Assembly (NCBI RefSeq): GCF_015644585.1
Contig: NZ_JADOBI010000003.1
Coordinates: 372,001 to 436,000 of the forward strand
Direction of reading: 5' to 3'
DNA: 64,000 nucleotides
Origin: Rahnella laticis
GTDB taxonomy: Bacteria; Pseudomonadota; Gammaproteobacteria; Enterobacterales; Enterobacteriaceae
Positions 8,855 to 21,975 of this stretch are shown here, piece by piece (position 1 is the first letter of the stretch; the number at the start of each line of letters is the position of its first letter). The notes below the pieces were generated by a model that was not told the origin of the DNA, made no database searches, and saw nothing but the letters and a program-made list of their open reading frames with translations. The translations under genes and the position numbers were made by a program.

Positions 8855-8874
8855 TTTCAACTTCCACAGACAAT

Positions 8875-8904
8875 AAACCCGCGCCGATGCGCGGGTTTTT
8901 TTTT
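8875..8904 (+). terminator. leu operon attenuator
   Basis: A perfect 10-bp stem (AAACCCGCGC/GCGCGGGTTT) with a CGAT loop runs into nine Ts, 20 nt after the leuL stop and 45 nt before leuA. A GCGCGG segment at 8821-8826 within leuL could pair with the 5' arm of the stem and thus compete with it. Confidence 0.9.
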
Positions 8905-8948
8905 ATCTCCCCGCAGGGCGCGAAAATAAAACAGACAAGGAATAACCC

Positions 8949-13034
<4,086 letters not shown>

Positions 13035-13044
13035 GGAAAACACC

Positions 13045-13647
13045 ATGGCTAAATTTACCCAACACATCGGTCTGGTGGTTCCGCTGGATGCAGCAAACGT
13101 CGATACCGATGCGATTATCCCGAAACAGTTTTTGCAGAAAGTGACCCGCACCGGTTTCGGCCAGCATCTGTTCAATGACTGGCGTTTTCTGGATGACGCC
13201 GGTCAGGTACCTAACCCGGATTTCGTGCTGAACAAACCGCGCTACAAAGGCGCGAGCATTCTTCTGGCACGCGAAAACTTCGGTTGCGGCTCGTCCCGTG
13301 AACATGCGCCGTGGGCACTGACCGACTACGGTTTCCACGCGGTCATCGCACCGAGCTTTGCCGATATCTTCTACGGTAACTCGTTCAATAACCAGTTGCT
13401 GCCCATCACGCTGAGCGAAGCGGAAGTTGACGAGCTTTTCCAGCTGGTGAAAGACAACGAAGGCATTCAGTTTGAAGTGGATCTGGAAGCGCAAACCGTG
13501 AAAGCCGGTGACAAAAGCTATCCGTTTGTCATCGACAGCTTCCGCCGTCACTGCATGATTAACGGTCTGGACAGCATCGGCCTGACCTTGCAGCACGAAG
13601 AGAACATCTCCGGCTACGAGAAAAATCAGCCTGCATTTATGCACTGA
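13045..13647 (+). CDS. leuD: LeuD, isopropylmalate isomerase small subunit
   Basis: LeuD (200 residues) supplies the swivelling aconitase C-like domain of isopropylmalate isomerase. It has the typical N-terminus [20 protein letters not shown] and the substrate-loop motif [14 protein letters not shown] near residues 80-93. It starts 10 nt after leuC with a GAGGAAA site and is the last gene of the operon. A strong terminator at 13666-13697 ends the transcript. Confidence 0.98.
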   Translation: MAKFTQHIGLVVPLDAANVDTDAIIPKQFLQKVTRTGFGQHLFNDWRFLDDAGQVPNPDFVLNKPRYKGASILLARENFGCGSSREHAPWALTDYGFHAVIAPSFADIFYGNSFNNQLLPITLSEAEVDELFQLVKDNEGIQFEVDLEAQTVKAGDKSYPFVIDSFRRHCMINGLDSIGLTLQHEENISGYEKNQPAFMH

Positions 13648-13665
13648 TGACTATGCTTCAGGCGT

Positions 13666-13697
13666 AAAAAAACCCGCGAACTTCGCGGGTTTTTCTT
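13666..13697. terminator. Bidirectional terminator between leuD and setA
   Basis: The stem AACCCGCG/CGCGGGTT is extended by A and T runs on both sides. It therefore serves leuABCD on the plus strand and the convergent setA gene (stop at 13708) on the minus strand. Confidence 0.9.
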
Positions 13698-13707
13698 TTC
13701 AGTGCGG

Positions 13708-14871
13708 TCAGACGTCTTTGACTTTATACATCAGGCCGAGCGCCAGAACCGCCAGAACGGTCGCCGCCCAATACACCGGATAGTGGCCGAAGTTCTCCAC
13801 GATCACGCCCTGAAGCAAACCTGCGCAAATCACGCCGGTCGAGATACTGTTGGTGAATAACGTGGTCGCCGAACCGGCGCGCCCCGGCATCAGATCCTGA
13901 AAATACAGCATCCCGATACCCGCCACGATACCAATGAAAATCGCGTTAAACAGTTGCAGGATCATCAGCGCGGCTTTGAACGGGAACGCCACCAGACCGG
14001 CATAGAAAATCACCCCGCTCGCCACCGCATAAAGCATCAGTTTGCGTTTACCAAAACGTTTGACCAGATAGCCGGCCACCAGCATCGCCGGGATTTCCAG
14101 CCCTGCCGCCGTACCCATCAGCAAGCCCGCCAGCCCTTCCGGCAAACCTAACTCGCTGGTGATATACAGCGGCATATCAATGATGTACATGATATTGCAC
14201 GTCCACATCAGCAATGATGCGAAAAACAGCAGACGCACATCTTTGTTCCGCCACGCGCTGACCGGCACGACTTTTTCATCCACCGGCTGTTCGAGGCGTG
14301 GCACGGACGGCAGGAAAAACGCAATCATCAGTATGCTGCCGATAAACACCGCGGCCGCACTCAGATACATCGGCGTGAAACCGTAATTCAGCGCCAGCAT
14401 GAATGACAGCGGCGGCCCCAGCACCCACGCCAGCGAGAGCATCGCACGCATCATCGAGCTGAACATGACGACTTCGCTGGATGAACGATCGGCGTGTTCG
14501 CGCGCCAGCGCAAACAGCTGCGGCATTGCCGCATTCCCGATCGCCGCCAGCAAAACCCCGACGGTGATCAGCACCAGATAATCACGGCTGAAAGCAAACA
14601 CCAGACTGTTGCCGATGGCCATCAGGCAGCAGAACATCAGCAACTTGCGGCGGTCGCCTTTGTTATCCGAACGATTCGCCAGCAGAAAGCTGATCGCAAT
14701 CCCGGCAATCGCGTTGACGGTATAAAAGAAACCGACCCACATCGGCCGGACTTTCACTTCATTGGTCAGAAACAGGCTAAGCGTCGGCGCCTGCAACGCG
14801 CCCGCGACACCACACAGCAAGGACACCACCAGAAAGGTGACATAAATTGCATTAATACGAGGTTTAGACAT
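13708..14871 (-). CDS. setA: SetA, major-facilitator sugar efflux transporter
   Basis: This 387-residue, 12-helix MFS transporter matches E. coli SetA closely along its length (GVAGALQAPTLSLFL near the N-terminus, TAAGLEIPAML in the middle, final KVKDV). SetA exports glucosides and lactose-like sugars and is tied to glucose-phosphate stress. I start at the ATG at 14871 (MSKPRINAIYVTF), with AGGGATGG upstream; the longer frame to 15018 would translate an ERIC repeat. It lies downstream of sgrS on the same strand, as in E. coli, but the sgrS-setA gap is mostly filled by the ERIC element at 14918-15044. Confidence 0.93.
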   Translation of the reverse strand: MSKPRINAIYVTFLVVSLLCGVAGALQAPTLSLFLTNEVKVRPMWVGFFYTVNAIAGIAISFLLANRSDNKGDRRKLLMFCCLMAIGNSLVFAFSRDYLVLITVGVLLAAIGNAAMPQLFALAREHADRSSSEVVMFSSMMRAMLSLAWVLGPPLSFMLALNYGFTPMYLSAAAVFIGSILMIAFFLPSVPRLEQPVDEKVVPVSAWRNKDVRLLFFASLLMWTCNIMYIIDMPLYITSELGLPEGLAGLLMGTAAGLEIPAMLVAGYLVKRFGKRKLMLYAVASGVIFYAGLVAFPFKAALMILQLFNAIFIGIVAGIGMLYFQDLMPGRAGSATTLFTNSISTGVICAGLLQGVIVENFGHYPVYWAATVLAVLALGLMYKVKDV

Positions 14872-14917
14872 AACGCCATCCCTGAGAAATGAAAGTCTTA
14901 CAAAGAAACATACAGTG

Positions 14918-15044
14918 TATACCCAAAACAATTCGAGTTGCAGGAAGGCGGCAATCGCGCGAATCCCGATGAGCTGACATGAGTCAGTGATTCGGGTGAG
15001 CAAGAGCGGCCAACGCATCTGCGGCTCGAAGTGTGAAGGGGATA
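14918..15044. repeat. ERIC element (enterobacterial repetitive intergenic consensus), 127 bp
   Basis: The block starts TATACCC and ends GGGGATA. It contains the ERIC landmarks: a TTCGAGTTGCAGG left arm, a GAATCCC...GATTCGGGTGAGC core around a TGAC/GTCA loop, and a GCGGCTCGAAG right arm. Length is the canonical 127 bp. The element is an imperfect palindrome that folds into a long hairpin when transcribed. It lies between the SgrS terminator and the setA start codon (47 bp away), so it would be in the 5' leader of any setA transcript from upstream. Confidence 0.9.
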
Positions 15045-15052
15045 ATCAATAG

Positions 15053-15351
15053 AAAAAAACCAGTGAGTTACCCCACTGGCTGGTGACATTACACCATTAC
15101 TCAGAAAATCGAATCTGGCCGCGACTGCGGGTTATAAATGACGGCGGTATTGTTCATCATCCTGCGAGGCGATGTCCCACTGCGTCAGGCGGGAGAGAAT
15201 GTCTAAACGGTATTCCACCGGAACCCATGACAGCCAGTCAGCATGATTTCTGGCCGCATTTCTGCTGATGGCAGCGAAGTAGCGCTGATAGAAACGGGCG
15301 GTTAGCGTGTTTTTCATGATGACCTCCTGACCTTCATGACTGGCTTTCGTT
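15053..15351 (-). ncRNA. sgrS: SgrS, Hfq-dependent small RNA of glucose-phosphate stress
   Basis: SgrS base-pairs with ptsG mRNA to block glucose-transporter synthesis. The 3' part matches E. coli SgrS. It has the pairing seed CUGAGUAAUGGUG (15092-15104 on the minus strand), a small GGUG/CACC hairpin, then a CCAGTG/CACTGG terminator hairpin (15060-15079) and seven Us for Hfq. The 5' part encodes SgrT. The 5' end is approximate, taken from a GATACT -10-like box at 15359-15364. The RNA is longer than the ~227 nt of E. coli. It is divergent from sgrR, its activator. Confidence 0.88.
15132..15317 (-). CDS. sgrT: SgrT, small inhibitor of PtsG encoded within SgrS
   Basis: This 61-residue ORF lies inside the SgrS RNA, preceded by a strong AGGAGG ribosome-binding site. 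Its centre, RFYQRYFAAISR (8-19) and WLSWVPVEYRLDILSRLTQW (28-47), has the aromatic and WL..RL....WD pattern of E. coli SgrT, which is only about 43 residues. SgrT binds the EIIC-Glc transporter and blocks glucose uptake during sugar-phosphate stress. Extra residues lie at both ends and in the middle. The position within sgrS makes the call firm despite weak overall identity. Confidence 0.82.
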   Translation of the reverse strand: MKNTLTARFYQRYFAAISRNAARNHADWLSWVPVEYRLDILSRLTQWDIASQDDEQYRRHL

Positions 15352-15418
15352 GGAGATCAGTATCGGGGTAATATGAGGAAAGATAAATTGATGAGATTTC
15401 CTCCGGAGTTCCTCTTTT

Positions 15419-17080
15419 ATGACCTCGTCCCGTTTGCAACAGCAGTTCATCAGATTGTGGCAAAGCTGCCACGGCGAAGAAACCGAAACCACTTTGCTGG
15501 CGTTATCGGAAATCCTGAACTGCTCGCGGCGGCATATGCGGTCCCTGCTCAGCACCATGCAGGATCAGGGGTGGCTCAGCTGGGATGCCGAAGCCGGGCG
15601 CGGTAAGCGGTCAAAGCTGACTTTTTTGTACACCGGCCTTGCGCTCCAGCAACAACGCGCCGAAGAACTGCTTGAACAGGACCGGATCGATCAGCTGGTA
15701 CAGCTGGTTGGCGATAAAAGCATGGTGCGCCAGATGCTGTTATCCCAGCTGGGGCGCAGCTTCCGTCAGGGCAAACATATTCTGCGCGTGCTGTACTATC
15801 GCCCGCTGTTTAACCTGCTGCCTGGTACTATGTTACGCCGCTCGGAAACGCACATCGCGCGACAGATTTTCAGCGGACTGACGCGCATAAATGAGGAAAA
15901 AGGGGAAGTAGAAGGTGATCTGGCCCATCACTGGCAGGAAATCTCTCCGTTGCACTGGCGGTTTTATCTGCGTCCGGCCATTCATTTTCATCATGGTCGT
16001 GAGCTGGAAATGGCCGATATTATTACCACCTTCGCTCGTCTCAAAACACACCGCTTATTCGGCAATATCGTCTCAGTGATCTCGCCGACGCCAAACGTCA
16101 TCGACATCCATCTGAACGCGCCCGACCACTGGCTGCCGTGGCTGTTCGGGAATATTCACGCAACAATCCTGCCGCAGGAATGGGAGTCATTGCCCGATTT
16201 TGCCCGCCATCCGGTGGGAACCGGCCCGTATGCCGTGGTACGGAATCAGAAAACGCAGCTGCGGATCCGCGCGTTTGACGAATATTTTGGATTCCGGGCG
16301 CTGATCGATGAGGTCAATATCTGGGTTTTACCTGAACTCAGTGAGGAACTGGTGCATTCCGGCGTCCAGCTTCAGGCTGACGAATCCGGCAAGAGTGAGC
16401 TTGAAAGCCGCCTTGAGGAAGGTTGTTATTTTCTGCTTTTCGACCAGCGTTCGCCGGTCGGCCAAAACGCACAAACGCGCCAGTGGCTGTGCGATTTGTT
16501 CAATCCGATTGCGCTGCTCAACGCCGCCGAGCCGGTTTACCAGCGTTACTGGTCACCGGCGTACGGCCTGTTGCCGCGCTGGCATCATAAAGCGCTGCTG
16601 CCTCGCCCGCCCAAACCTGACGGTCTCACGCAGGTCACGCTGACGTTTTATAACGAGCACTCGGAACATCACGCCATCTGCAATGCACTGCGTCCGCTGC
16701 TGGCAGCAGAAGGCATTGAGCTGGTGATTCAGATTGTCGATTATGCGGTGTGGTATCGCGGCGGCGTGAAAACTGATCTGTGGCTGGGCAGTGCCAACTT
16801 CACGTTGCCGCTCGAGTTTTCGCTGTTTGCCTCGTTCTTCGAACTGCCGCTGCTGGCGTATTGCTTCCCGCAAACAATGGATGAAGACGCCGCGTTATGG
16901 CACGCCGGAAAGCTCTCGATTGCCGACTGGAGCCAGAAGCAGATCGCCAGCCACCATATTCATCCGCTGTTTCATCACTGGCTGGTTTTGCAAGGCCAGC
17001 GCAGTATGCGCGGCGTGCGGATGAACACCCTCGGCTGGTTCGACTTCAAATCTGCCTGGTTCGCGCCGCCCGACAGCTAA
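15419..17080 (+). CDS. sgrR: SgrR, transcriptional activator of sgrS
   Basis: SgrR (553 residues) pairs an N-terminal winged-helix DNA-binding region (about 1-115, with [15 protein letters not shown] and a [19 protein letters not shown] helix-turn-helix) with a C-terminal periplasmic solute-binding (SBP_bac_5) domain. That domain presumably senses a sugar phosphate in the cytoplasm. It ends [15 protein letters not shown], as in E. coli. It is transcribed divergently from sgrS, about 70 bp apart, the classic arrangement for activation of sgrS and autoregulation. It has no signal peptide, consistent with a cytoplasmic sensor. Confidence 0.97.
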   Translation: MTSSRLQQQFIRLWQSCHGEETETTLLALSEILNCSRRHMRSLLSTMQDQGWLSWDAEAGRGKRSKLTFLYTGLALQQQRAEELLEQDRIDQLVQLVGDKSMVRQMLLSQLGRSFRQGKHILRVLYYRPLFNLLPGTMLRRSETHIARQIFSGLTRINEEKGEVEGDLAHHWQEISPLHWRFYLRPAIHFHHGRELEMADIITTFARLKTHRLFGNIVSVISPTPNVIDIHLNAPDHWLPWLFGNIHATILPQEWESLPDFARHPVGTGPYAVVRNQKTQLRIRAFDEYFGFRALIDEVNIWVLPELSEELVHSGVQLQADESGKSELESRLEEGCYFLLFDQRSPVGQNAQTRQWLCDLFNPIALLNAAEPVYQRYWSPAYGLLPRWHHKALLPRPPKPDGLTQVTLTFYNEHSEHHAICNALRPLLAAEGIELVIQIVDYAVWYRGGVKTDLWLGSANFTLPLEFSLFASFFELPLLAYCFPQTMDEDAALWHAGKLSIADWSQKQIASHHIHPLFHHWLVLQGQRSMRGVRMNTLGWFDFKSAWFAPPDS

Positions 17081-17123
17081 TCGGACTATCGCATTGCGCC
17101 GTTAATCTCTAGAATGACATCCG

Positions 17124-17364
17124 TTCTCAACGGGGTGCCCGAGAGACTTCTTTTGTAATAAAGAATGACCTCGATTTTTAAACGCCGCGAGCGCGTGTTC
17201 AGCGGGTGAAGTCCAGCGCACAGAAAGCGGAGCGTACACAAAGTACGTGAGCATTTCGAGCACTGCACGACGCCCGATCAACACACGCGCAGCACGTTTA
17301 AATATGGCTGAGACCTGATACCCGTCGAACCTGATCCGGTTAACCCCGGCGGAGGGATTTGAGA
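17124..17364 (+). ncRNA. TPP (THI-box) riboswitch of thiBPQ with an expanded P3 arm
   Basis: All conserved aptamer parts are present in order. P1 strands are TCTCAA (17125-17130) and TTGAGA (17359-17364); the P2 strand and core are CGGGGTGC (17131-17138). The T-loop motif CTGAGA is at 17308-17313, ACCCG at about 17320-17324, and the P4/P5 arm ends GGCGGAGGGA. Thiamine pyrophosphate binding would shut off thiBPQ. Unusually, about 170 nt separate the two sides of P3. These include a TTCTTT/AAAGAA hairpin and a ~131-nt palindrome at 17174-17305. In E. coli this RNA is also known as SroA. Confidence 0.92.
17174..17305. repeat. Palindromic element inside the P3 arm of the TPP riboswitch
   Basis: The element begins TTTTTAAACGCCGCG and ends CGCGCAGCACGTTTAAATA. 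Its ends are near-perfect inverted repeats, and the whole can fold as one long imperfect hairpin with a short ACAAA loop between GTAC and GTAC (near 17238-17252). Length (~131 bp) and architecture resemble ERIC-type non-autonomous repeats, but its sequence differs from the ERIC copy at 14918-15044. It encodes no protein. That it is a mobile or repeated family is inference from one copy. Confidence 0.65.
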
Positions 17365-17418
17365 CTGTGCGATGCTCACTCAAAATCCTTTGCCCCTTTT
17401 CTTTTTTGGAGCGCAAAG

Positions 17419-18402
17419 TTGAAAAAATTATTGTCCTGCCTGCTGTTACTTTCTGCACCTGCCTTTGCTGCAAAACCCGTTCTGACGGTATATACCTACG
17501 ATTCCTTCTCTGCCGACTGGGGCCCCGGCCCGGCGATCAAAAAAGCCTTTGAGGCACAGTGCGGCTGCGAACTGAAATATGTCGCGCTGGAAGACGGCGT
17601 ATCTCTGCTGAACCGTCTGCGGATGGAAGGCAAAAACACGAAAGCGGACGTGGTGCTCGGTCTGGATAACAACCTGTTGCAGGCCGCTGAGCAAACCGGC
17701 CTGTTTGCCAAAGCGCCGAAAACCGATGCTAAACTGACGGTGCCGGGTGGCTGGAATAACACGACGTTTGTGCCTTACGACTACGGTTATTTCGCGTTCG
17801 TGTATGACAAAAATAAACTGAAAAACCCGCCAAAAAGCCTTGATGAGCTGATCAACAGCGACCAGAAATGGAAAGTGATTTACGAAGATCCGCGCACCAG
17901 CACGCCGGGTCTCGGCCTGATGCTGTGGATGCAAAAAGTCTATGGCGACAAAGCGCCTGAAGCGTGGCAAAAACTGGCAGCGAAAACCGTGACCGTCACC
18001 AAAGGCTGGAGCGAGGCTTACGGCCTGTTCCTCAAAGGCGAAAGCGATCTGGTGCTGAGCTACACCACTTCTCCGGCGTATCACATTGTCGAAGAGAAGA
18101 AAGACAATTATGCCGCCGCTGACTTCACCGAAGGTCATTACATGCAGGTGGAAGTCGCGGGCCAACTGGCCAGCAGCAAACAGCCAAAACTGGCTGAACA
18201 GTTCATGAAATTCGTCACTACTGAAGATTTCCAGAAAGTCATTCCGACCGGCAACTGGATGTATCCGGTGATCAGCACGCCACTGCCTGATGCCTTTAAA
18301 CAGCTGACTGTACCGGCAAAATCCTTGCAATACAGCGCACAGGATGTGGCTTCTCACCGCAGCGAATGGATTCAGGCATGGCAGAACGCCGTCAGCCGTT
18401 GA
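17419..18402 (+). CDS. thiB: ThiB (TbpA), periplasmic thiamine-binding protein
   Basis: ThiB captures thiamine, thiamine phosphate and TPP in the periplasm for the ThiPQ importer. With a TTG start at 17419 the protein is 327 residues, exactly the E. coli length. It begins with a signal peptide (LKKLLSCLLLLSAPAFA), then AKPVLTVYTYDSFSADWGPG. GGAG stands 7 nt upstream of the TTG; the in-frame codon at 17359 lies inside the riboswitch and is rejected. The solute-binding fold is complete, with the family signature GWSEAYGLFLKGESDLVLSY. It is the first gene of thiBPQ, controlled by the TPP riboswitch. Confidence 0.97.
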   Translation: MKKLLSCLLLLSAPAFAAKPVLTVYTYDSFSADWGPGPAIKKAFEAQCGCELKYVALEDGVSLLNRLRMEGKNTKADVVLGLDNNLLQAAEQTGLFAKAPKTDAKLTVPGGWNNTTFVPYDYGYFAFVYDKNKLKNPPKSLDELINSDQKWKVIYEDPRTSTPGLGLMLWMQKVYGDKAPEAWQKLAAKTVTVTKGWSEAYGLFLKGESDLVLSYTTSPAYHIVEEKKDNYAAADFTEGHYMQVEVAGQLASSKQPKLAEQFMKFVTTEDFQKVIPTGNWMYPVISTPLPDAFKQLTVPAKSLQYSAQDVASHRSEWIQAWQNAVSR

Positions 18403-19988
18403 TCCCCCGCTGGCTGTGGCCGGGCGCGGTGGCGTCACTGGCGATGCTGCTGGTCGCCGCGCTGGCATTAGGCTCGCTGTGGCGTCATGCGCCACAAATG
18501 AGCGGTGCGTCCGCGTGGCAGGATCCGTATCTCTGGCACGTTATCCGCTTCACTTTCTGGCAGGCGCTGCTTTCGGCGCTCTGCTCGGTGCTGCCCGCCA
18601 TTTTACTGGCCCGCGCCCTCTTCCGCCGCCGTTTTCCCGGCCGTCAGCTGTTATTACGATTGTGCGCGATGACGCTGGTATTGCCGGTTTTAGTCGCGGT
18701 GTTCGGCATTCTCAGCGTATACGGAAGACAGGGCTGGCTGGCGCAGATTTGCGGCTGGCTGGGCGTGGATTACCATTTTTCGCCGTATGGTTTACAGGGC
18801 ATTTTGCTGGCGCACGTATTTTTCAATCTGCCGCTGGCAACCCGTCTTTTATTACAGGCGCTGGAAAATATCGCAGTTGAGCAGCGTCAGCTGGCGGCTC
18901 AGCTGGGGATGAACGCGTGGCAGCAGTTTCGCTTTGTCGAATGGCCCGCGCTGCGTCGTCAGATTTTCCCGGCGGCAGCGCTGATTTTTATGCTGTGCTT
19001 CGCCAGCTTTGCGACCGTCCTTTCCCTTGGCGGCGGCCCGCAGGCGACCACCATTGAGCTGGCGATCTTTCAGGCGCTGAGTTACGACTATGATTTAGGC
19101 CGTGCCGCCACGCTGGCGCTGATCCAGTTGTTTTGCTGTCTGGCGCTGGTCTTGCTCAGTCAGAAACTGAGTCAGGCGCTGCCGGTCGGGCAAACGCAGG
19201 CTCAGCGCTGGCGCAATCCGGACGACTCCCCGCTGCGCCGCATTACCGACGGCCTGCTGATTGGTCTGGCTTTACTGCTGATCCTGCCGCCGCTGCTGGC
19301 CGTGGTTTTCGATGGTATAAATCGCGCCGCCGTCAGCGTGCTGCAACAGCCCGCGCTGTGGCAGGCTTTATGGACGTCAGTCCGCATCGCGCTGGGCAGC
19401 GGATTATTGTGCGTGTTGCTGACGATGATGTTGCTGTGGAGCAGCCGCGAGCTGCGTTTGCGCCAGAAAAATGGCTGGGCGCAGGCAATGGATCTCAGCG
19501 GAATGCTGATCCTCGCGATGCCGGGCATCGTGCTGGCCACGGGCTTTTTCCTGCTGCTCAGTGACACCACCGGATTGCCGCAATCGCCGTGGCCGCTGGT
19601 CATTTTAACCAACGCACTGATGGCCGTACCTTACGCTTTAAAAGTGCTGGATAACCCGATGCGCGACGTGGCCGAACGCTACAATCCGCTGTGCCTTTCG
19701 CTGGATATGCACGGCTGGCAGCGGTTGCGCCGCGTCGAACTCAGTGCGCTGAAACGCCCGATTGCGCAGGCACTGGCGTTCGCCTGTGTGCTGTCGCTCG
19801 GGGATTTCGGTGTAATAGCGCTGTTTGGCAATGAGAATTTCCGCACGTTGCCGTTTTATCTGTATCAGCAGATAGGTTCCTATCGCAGCCAGGACGGTGC
19901 GGTCACGGCGCTTTTACTCCTGCTGCTATGCTTCCTGTTATTTACCCTGATTGAGAAATTGCCGGGCCGCCATGCTGACGCTGAATAA
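18378..19988 (+). CDS. thiP: ThiP, thiamine ABC transporter permease
   Basis: ThiP (536 residues) is a fused permease with two six-helix halves, each with a binding-protein-dependent transport (EAA-type) loop, and forms the membrane channel with ThiQ. I use the ATG at 18378 ([16 protein letters not shown]), which matches E. coli ThiP and overlaps thiB by 25 nt, so translation is likely coupled. Conserved stretches include [19 protein letters not shown] and the C-terminal [20 protein letters not shown]. It overlaps thiQ by 17 nt. Confidence 0.97.
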   Translation: MAERRQPLIPRWLWPGAVASLAMLLVAALALGSLWRHAPQMSGASAWQDPYLWHVIRFTFWQALLSALCSVLPAILLARALFRRRFPGRQLLLRLCAMTLVLPVLVAVFGILSVYGRQGWLAQICGWLGVDYHFSPYGLQGILLAHVFFNLPLATRLLLQALENIAVEQRQLAAQLGMNAWQQFRFVEWPALRRQIFPAAALIFMLCFASFATVLSLGGGPQATTIELAIFQALSYDYDLGRAATLALIQLFCCLALVLLSQKLSQALPVGQTQAQRWRNPDDSPLRRITDGLLIGLALLLILPPLLAVVFDGINRAAVSVLQQPALWQALWTSVRIALGSGLLCVLLTMMLLWSSRELRLRQKNGWAQAMDLSGMLILAMPGIVLATGFFLLLSDTTGLPQSPWPLVILTNALMAVPYALKVLDNPMRDVAERYNPLCLSLDMHGWQRLRRVELSALKRPIAQALAFACVLSLGDFGVIALFGNENFRTLPFYLYQQIGSYRSQDGAVTALLLLLLCFLLFTLIEKLPGRHADAE

Positions 19989-20685
19989 ACTGACCTATCT
20001 GTACGAGCATTTGCCGATGCGCTTTGATTTGCGCGTCGCGGCGGGTGAACGTGTGGCGATCCTCGGCCCGAGCGGCGCGGGGAAAAGTACCCTGCTCAGC
20101 CTGGTGGCGGGTTTTCTGACGCCGGTCAGCGGGCAAATTTTACTGAACGGTGCCGATCACAGCGCAACACCCCCGGCGAAACGTCCGGTGTCGATGCTGT
20201 TTCAGGAAAACAATCTGTTCTCGCATCTGACCGTACGCCAGAACATGGGGCTGGGGCTGCATCCGGGGCTGAAACTCAGCGCACAACAAAAGCAGGCATT
20301 AGAAGAAATCGCCCGGCAGGTCGGGCTGGAAGATTGTCTGGAGCGTCTGCCGTCGCAACTTTCCGGCGGGCAGCGTCAGCGCGTGGCACTGGCGCGTTGC
20401 CTGTTACGCAGTCAGCCGGTTTTGCTGCTCGACGAACCGTTTTCTGCGCTCGACCCTGCGCTGCGCAGCGAAATGCTGAGTTTGCTGGATAAAGTGTGCG
20501 GGCAGCGTAATCTCACGCTGCTGATGGTGTCGCACAATCTGGACGATGCGGCGCGGATTGCGCCGCGCACCTTGCTGATTGTGGACGGCAGGATTTTCTA
20601 CGATGGCCCGACGCAGGCGCTGGCTGACGGCACCGCGCCGGAAGCCAAAGTGCTGGGCATCCGGCGGCCGGATATCAGTGGCTGA
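19972..20685 (+). CDS. thiQ: ThiQ, thiamine ABC transporter ATPase
   Basis: ThiQ (237 residues) is the cytoplasmic ATPase of the thiamine importer. It has Walker [10 protein letters not shown] (32-40), the ABC signature LSGGQRQR (130-137), Walker B LLLDEP (151-156) and the H-loop in MVSHNLDDA. The ATG at 19972 gives [18 protein letters not shown], matching the family. It overlaps thiP by 17 nt. Its stop overlaps the stop of the convergent nucleoside-transporter gene by 11 bp, so there is no room for a terminator between them. Confidence 0.97.
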   Translation: MLTLNKLTYLYEHLPMRFDLRVAAGERVAILGPSGAGKSTLLSLVAGFLTPVSGQILLNGADHSATPPAKRPVSMLFQENNLFSHLTVRQNMGLGLHPGLKLSAQQKQALEEIARQVGLEDCLERLPSQLSGGQRQRVALARCLLRSQPVLLLDEPFSALDPALRSEMLSLLDKVCGQRNLTLLMVSHNLDDAARIAPRTLLIVDGRIFYDGPTQALADGTAPEAKVLGIRRPDISG

Positions 20686-21931
20686 GAACCGGTTTGGCGA
20701 ATTCTGCCGGGTTATGTTTGTACTTAAACGTGCAGGCAAACACGATCACCAGAGCCACGGTATAAGCGGCAAAGGAAAGCCAGATACTTTGCCAGTCTTT
20801 CACGCCATCCACCGTAAAGTGATCAACTACATGCCCGCTGGCTATGGCGCCGACATACGCCCCGACGCCGTTCACCATTGTCATAAATAAGCCCTGAGCG
20901 CTGGCACGGATGTTATGCGCCACTTCTTTTTCAACAAAAATCGCCCCTGAAATATTGAAGAAGTCGAACGCGCAGCCGTACACCAGCATCGACAGCAACA
21001 GGAAAACCATCCCGCCAAACGACGGATCGCCGAAAGCGAACAGTGCGAAGCGCAGCGTCCAGGCCGCCATGCTGATCATCATGACCCGCTTGATCCCAAA
21101 CCGGGACAGGAAGAACGGGATGGTCAGAATAAAGAAGACTTCGGCGATCTGGGACATCGACAACAGAATGGACGGATACTTCACCACCAGGCTGTCGTGG
21201 AACAGCGGATTACGGTAGAAATCATGCATAAACGGGCTGGCAAATGTGTTGCTGATTTGCAGGGAAACACCCAGCAGCATGGCGAACAGGAAGAAAACGG
21301 CCATCTTCTTCTGGCGGAACAACACAAACGCGTCAAGCCCCAGCAAGCTCACCCACGAGCTGCCTTTTTTCACGCCGGATGTCGGGCAAGCCGGCAGCGT
21401 TAACGCGTACAGAGCCAGCGCCACCGAGATGCCCGACGCGATATACAGCTGAATATTGCTGAGCTCAAAACCGGAAAGGCTGATAACCCACATTGCAAAA
21501 ATAAACCCGACCGTGCCAAACACGCGCACCAGAGGGAAGTTTTTCACCGTATCCAGCCCGGCTTTCTCAAGGCAAATATAGGAAATGGTATTGGATAACG
21601 CGATGGTCGGCATATATACCATGGCATTAAATAGCATCGCAAAGAACATCAGATGGGGATCAGCAATGCCGGCCGCCGTAAATAAAGCAAGCGCACCCAA
21701 GAAATGACACAGCGCATACAGTTTATTGGCCTTTACCCAGCGGTCCGCAATAATACCGACGATGCCGGGCATAATAATACAGGCAATACCTTTAGCGCCG
21801 TAAACTAAACCCACCTGCGCTCCGGTAAAATGCAATGTGTTGATCATATAAGAACCCAGCGTCACCAGCCAGGAACCCCAGATAAAGAACTGAAGGAAGA
21901 ACATAATTTTCAGCCGGATTTGTATTGTCAT
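20675..21931 (-). CDS. NupG/XapB-like nucleoside:H+ symporter
   Basis: This 418-residue major-facilitator protein has 12 predicted helices and follows E. coli NupG along its length: [18 protein letters not shown] at the start, the [14 protein letters not shown] helix, and [20 protein letters not shown] with RASAQG in the C-terminal half. It should import nucleosides with protons across the inner membrane. NupG, XapB and YegT are paralogues, so substrate range is uncertain. The gene lies 44 nt downstream of a Tsx/OmpK-like outer-membrane channel on the same strand, suggesting a two-gene uptake operon. Its 3' end overlaps thiQ tail to tail. Confidence 0.88.
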   Translation of the reverse strand: MTIQIRLKIMFFLQFFIWGSWLVTLGSYMINTLHFTGAQVGLVYGAKGIACIIMPGIVGIIADRWVKANKLYALCHFLGALALFTAAGIADPHLMFFAMLFNAMVYMPTIALSNTISYICLEKAGLDTVKNFPLVRVFGTVGFIFAMWVISLSGFELSNIQLYIASGISVALALYALTLPACPTSGVKKGSSWVSLLGLDAFVLFRQKKMAVFFLFAMLLGVSLQISNTFASPFMHDFYRNPLFHDSLVVKYPSILLSMSQIAEVFFILTIPFFLSRFGIKRVMMISMAAWTLRFALFAFGDPSFGGMVFLLLSMLVYGCAFDFFNISGAIFVEKEVAHNIRASAQGLFMTMVNGVGAYVGAIASGHVVDHFTVDGVKDWQSIWLSFAAYTVALVIVFACTFKYKHNPAEFAKPVLSH

Positions 21932-21975
21932 TTTATTTCCTTTCAGAAGAGCATGAGCAATGCGATGCGAGCAGA

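Noticed and set aside
17446-18495. 349-codon minus-strand frame opposite thiB
   Set aside because: Shadow of thiB; no domains, low-complexity composition.
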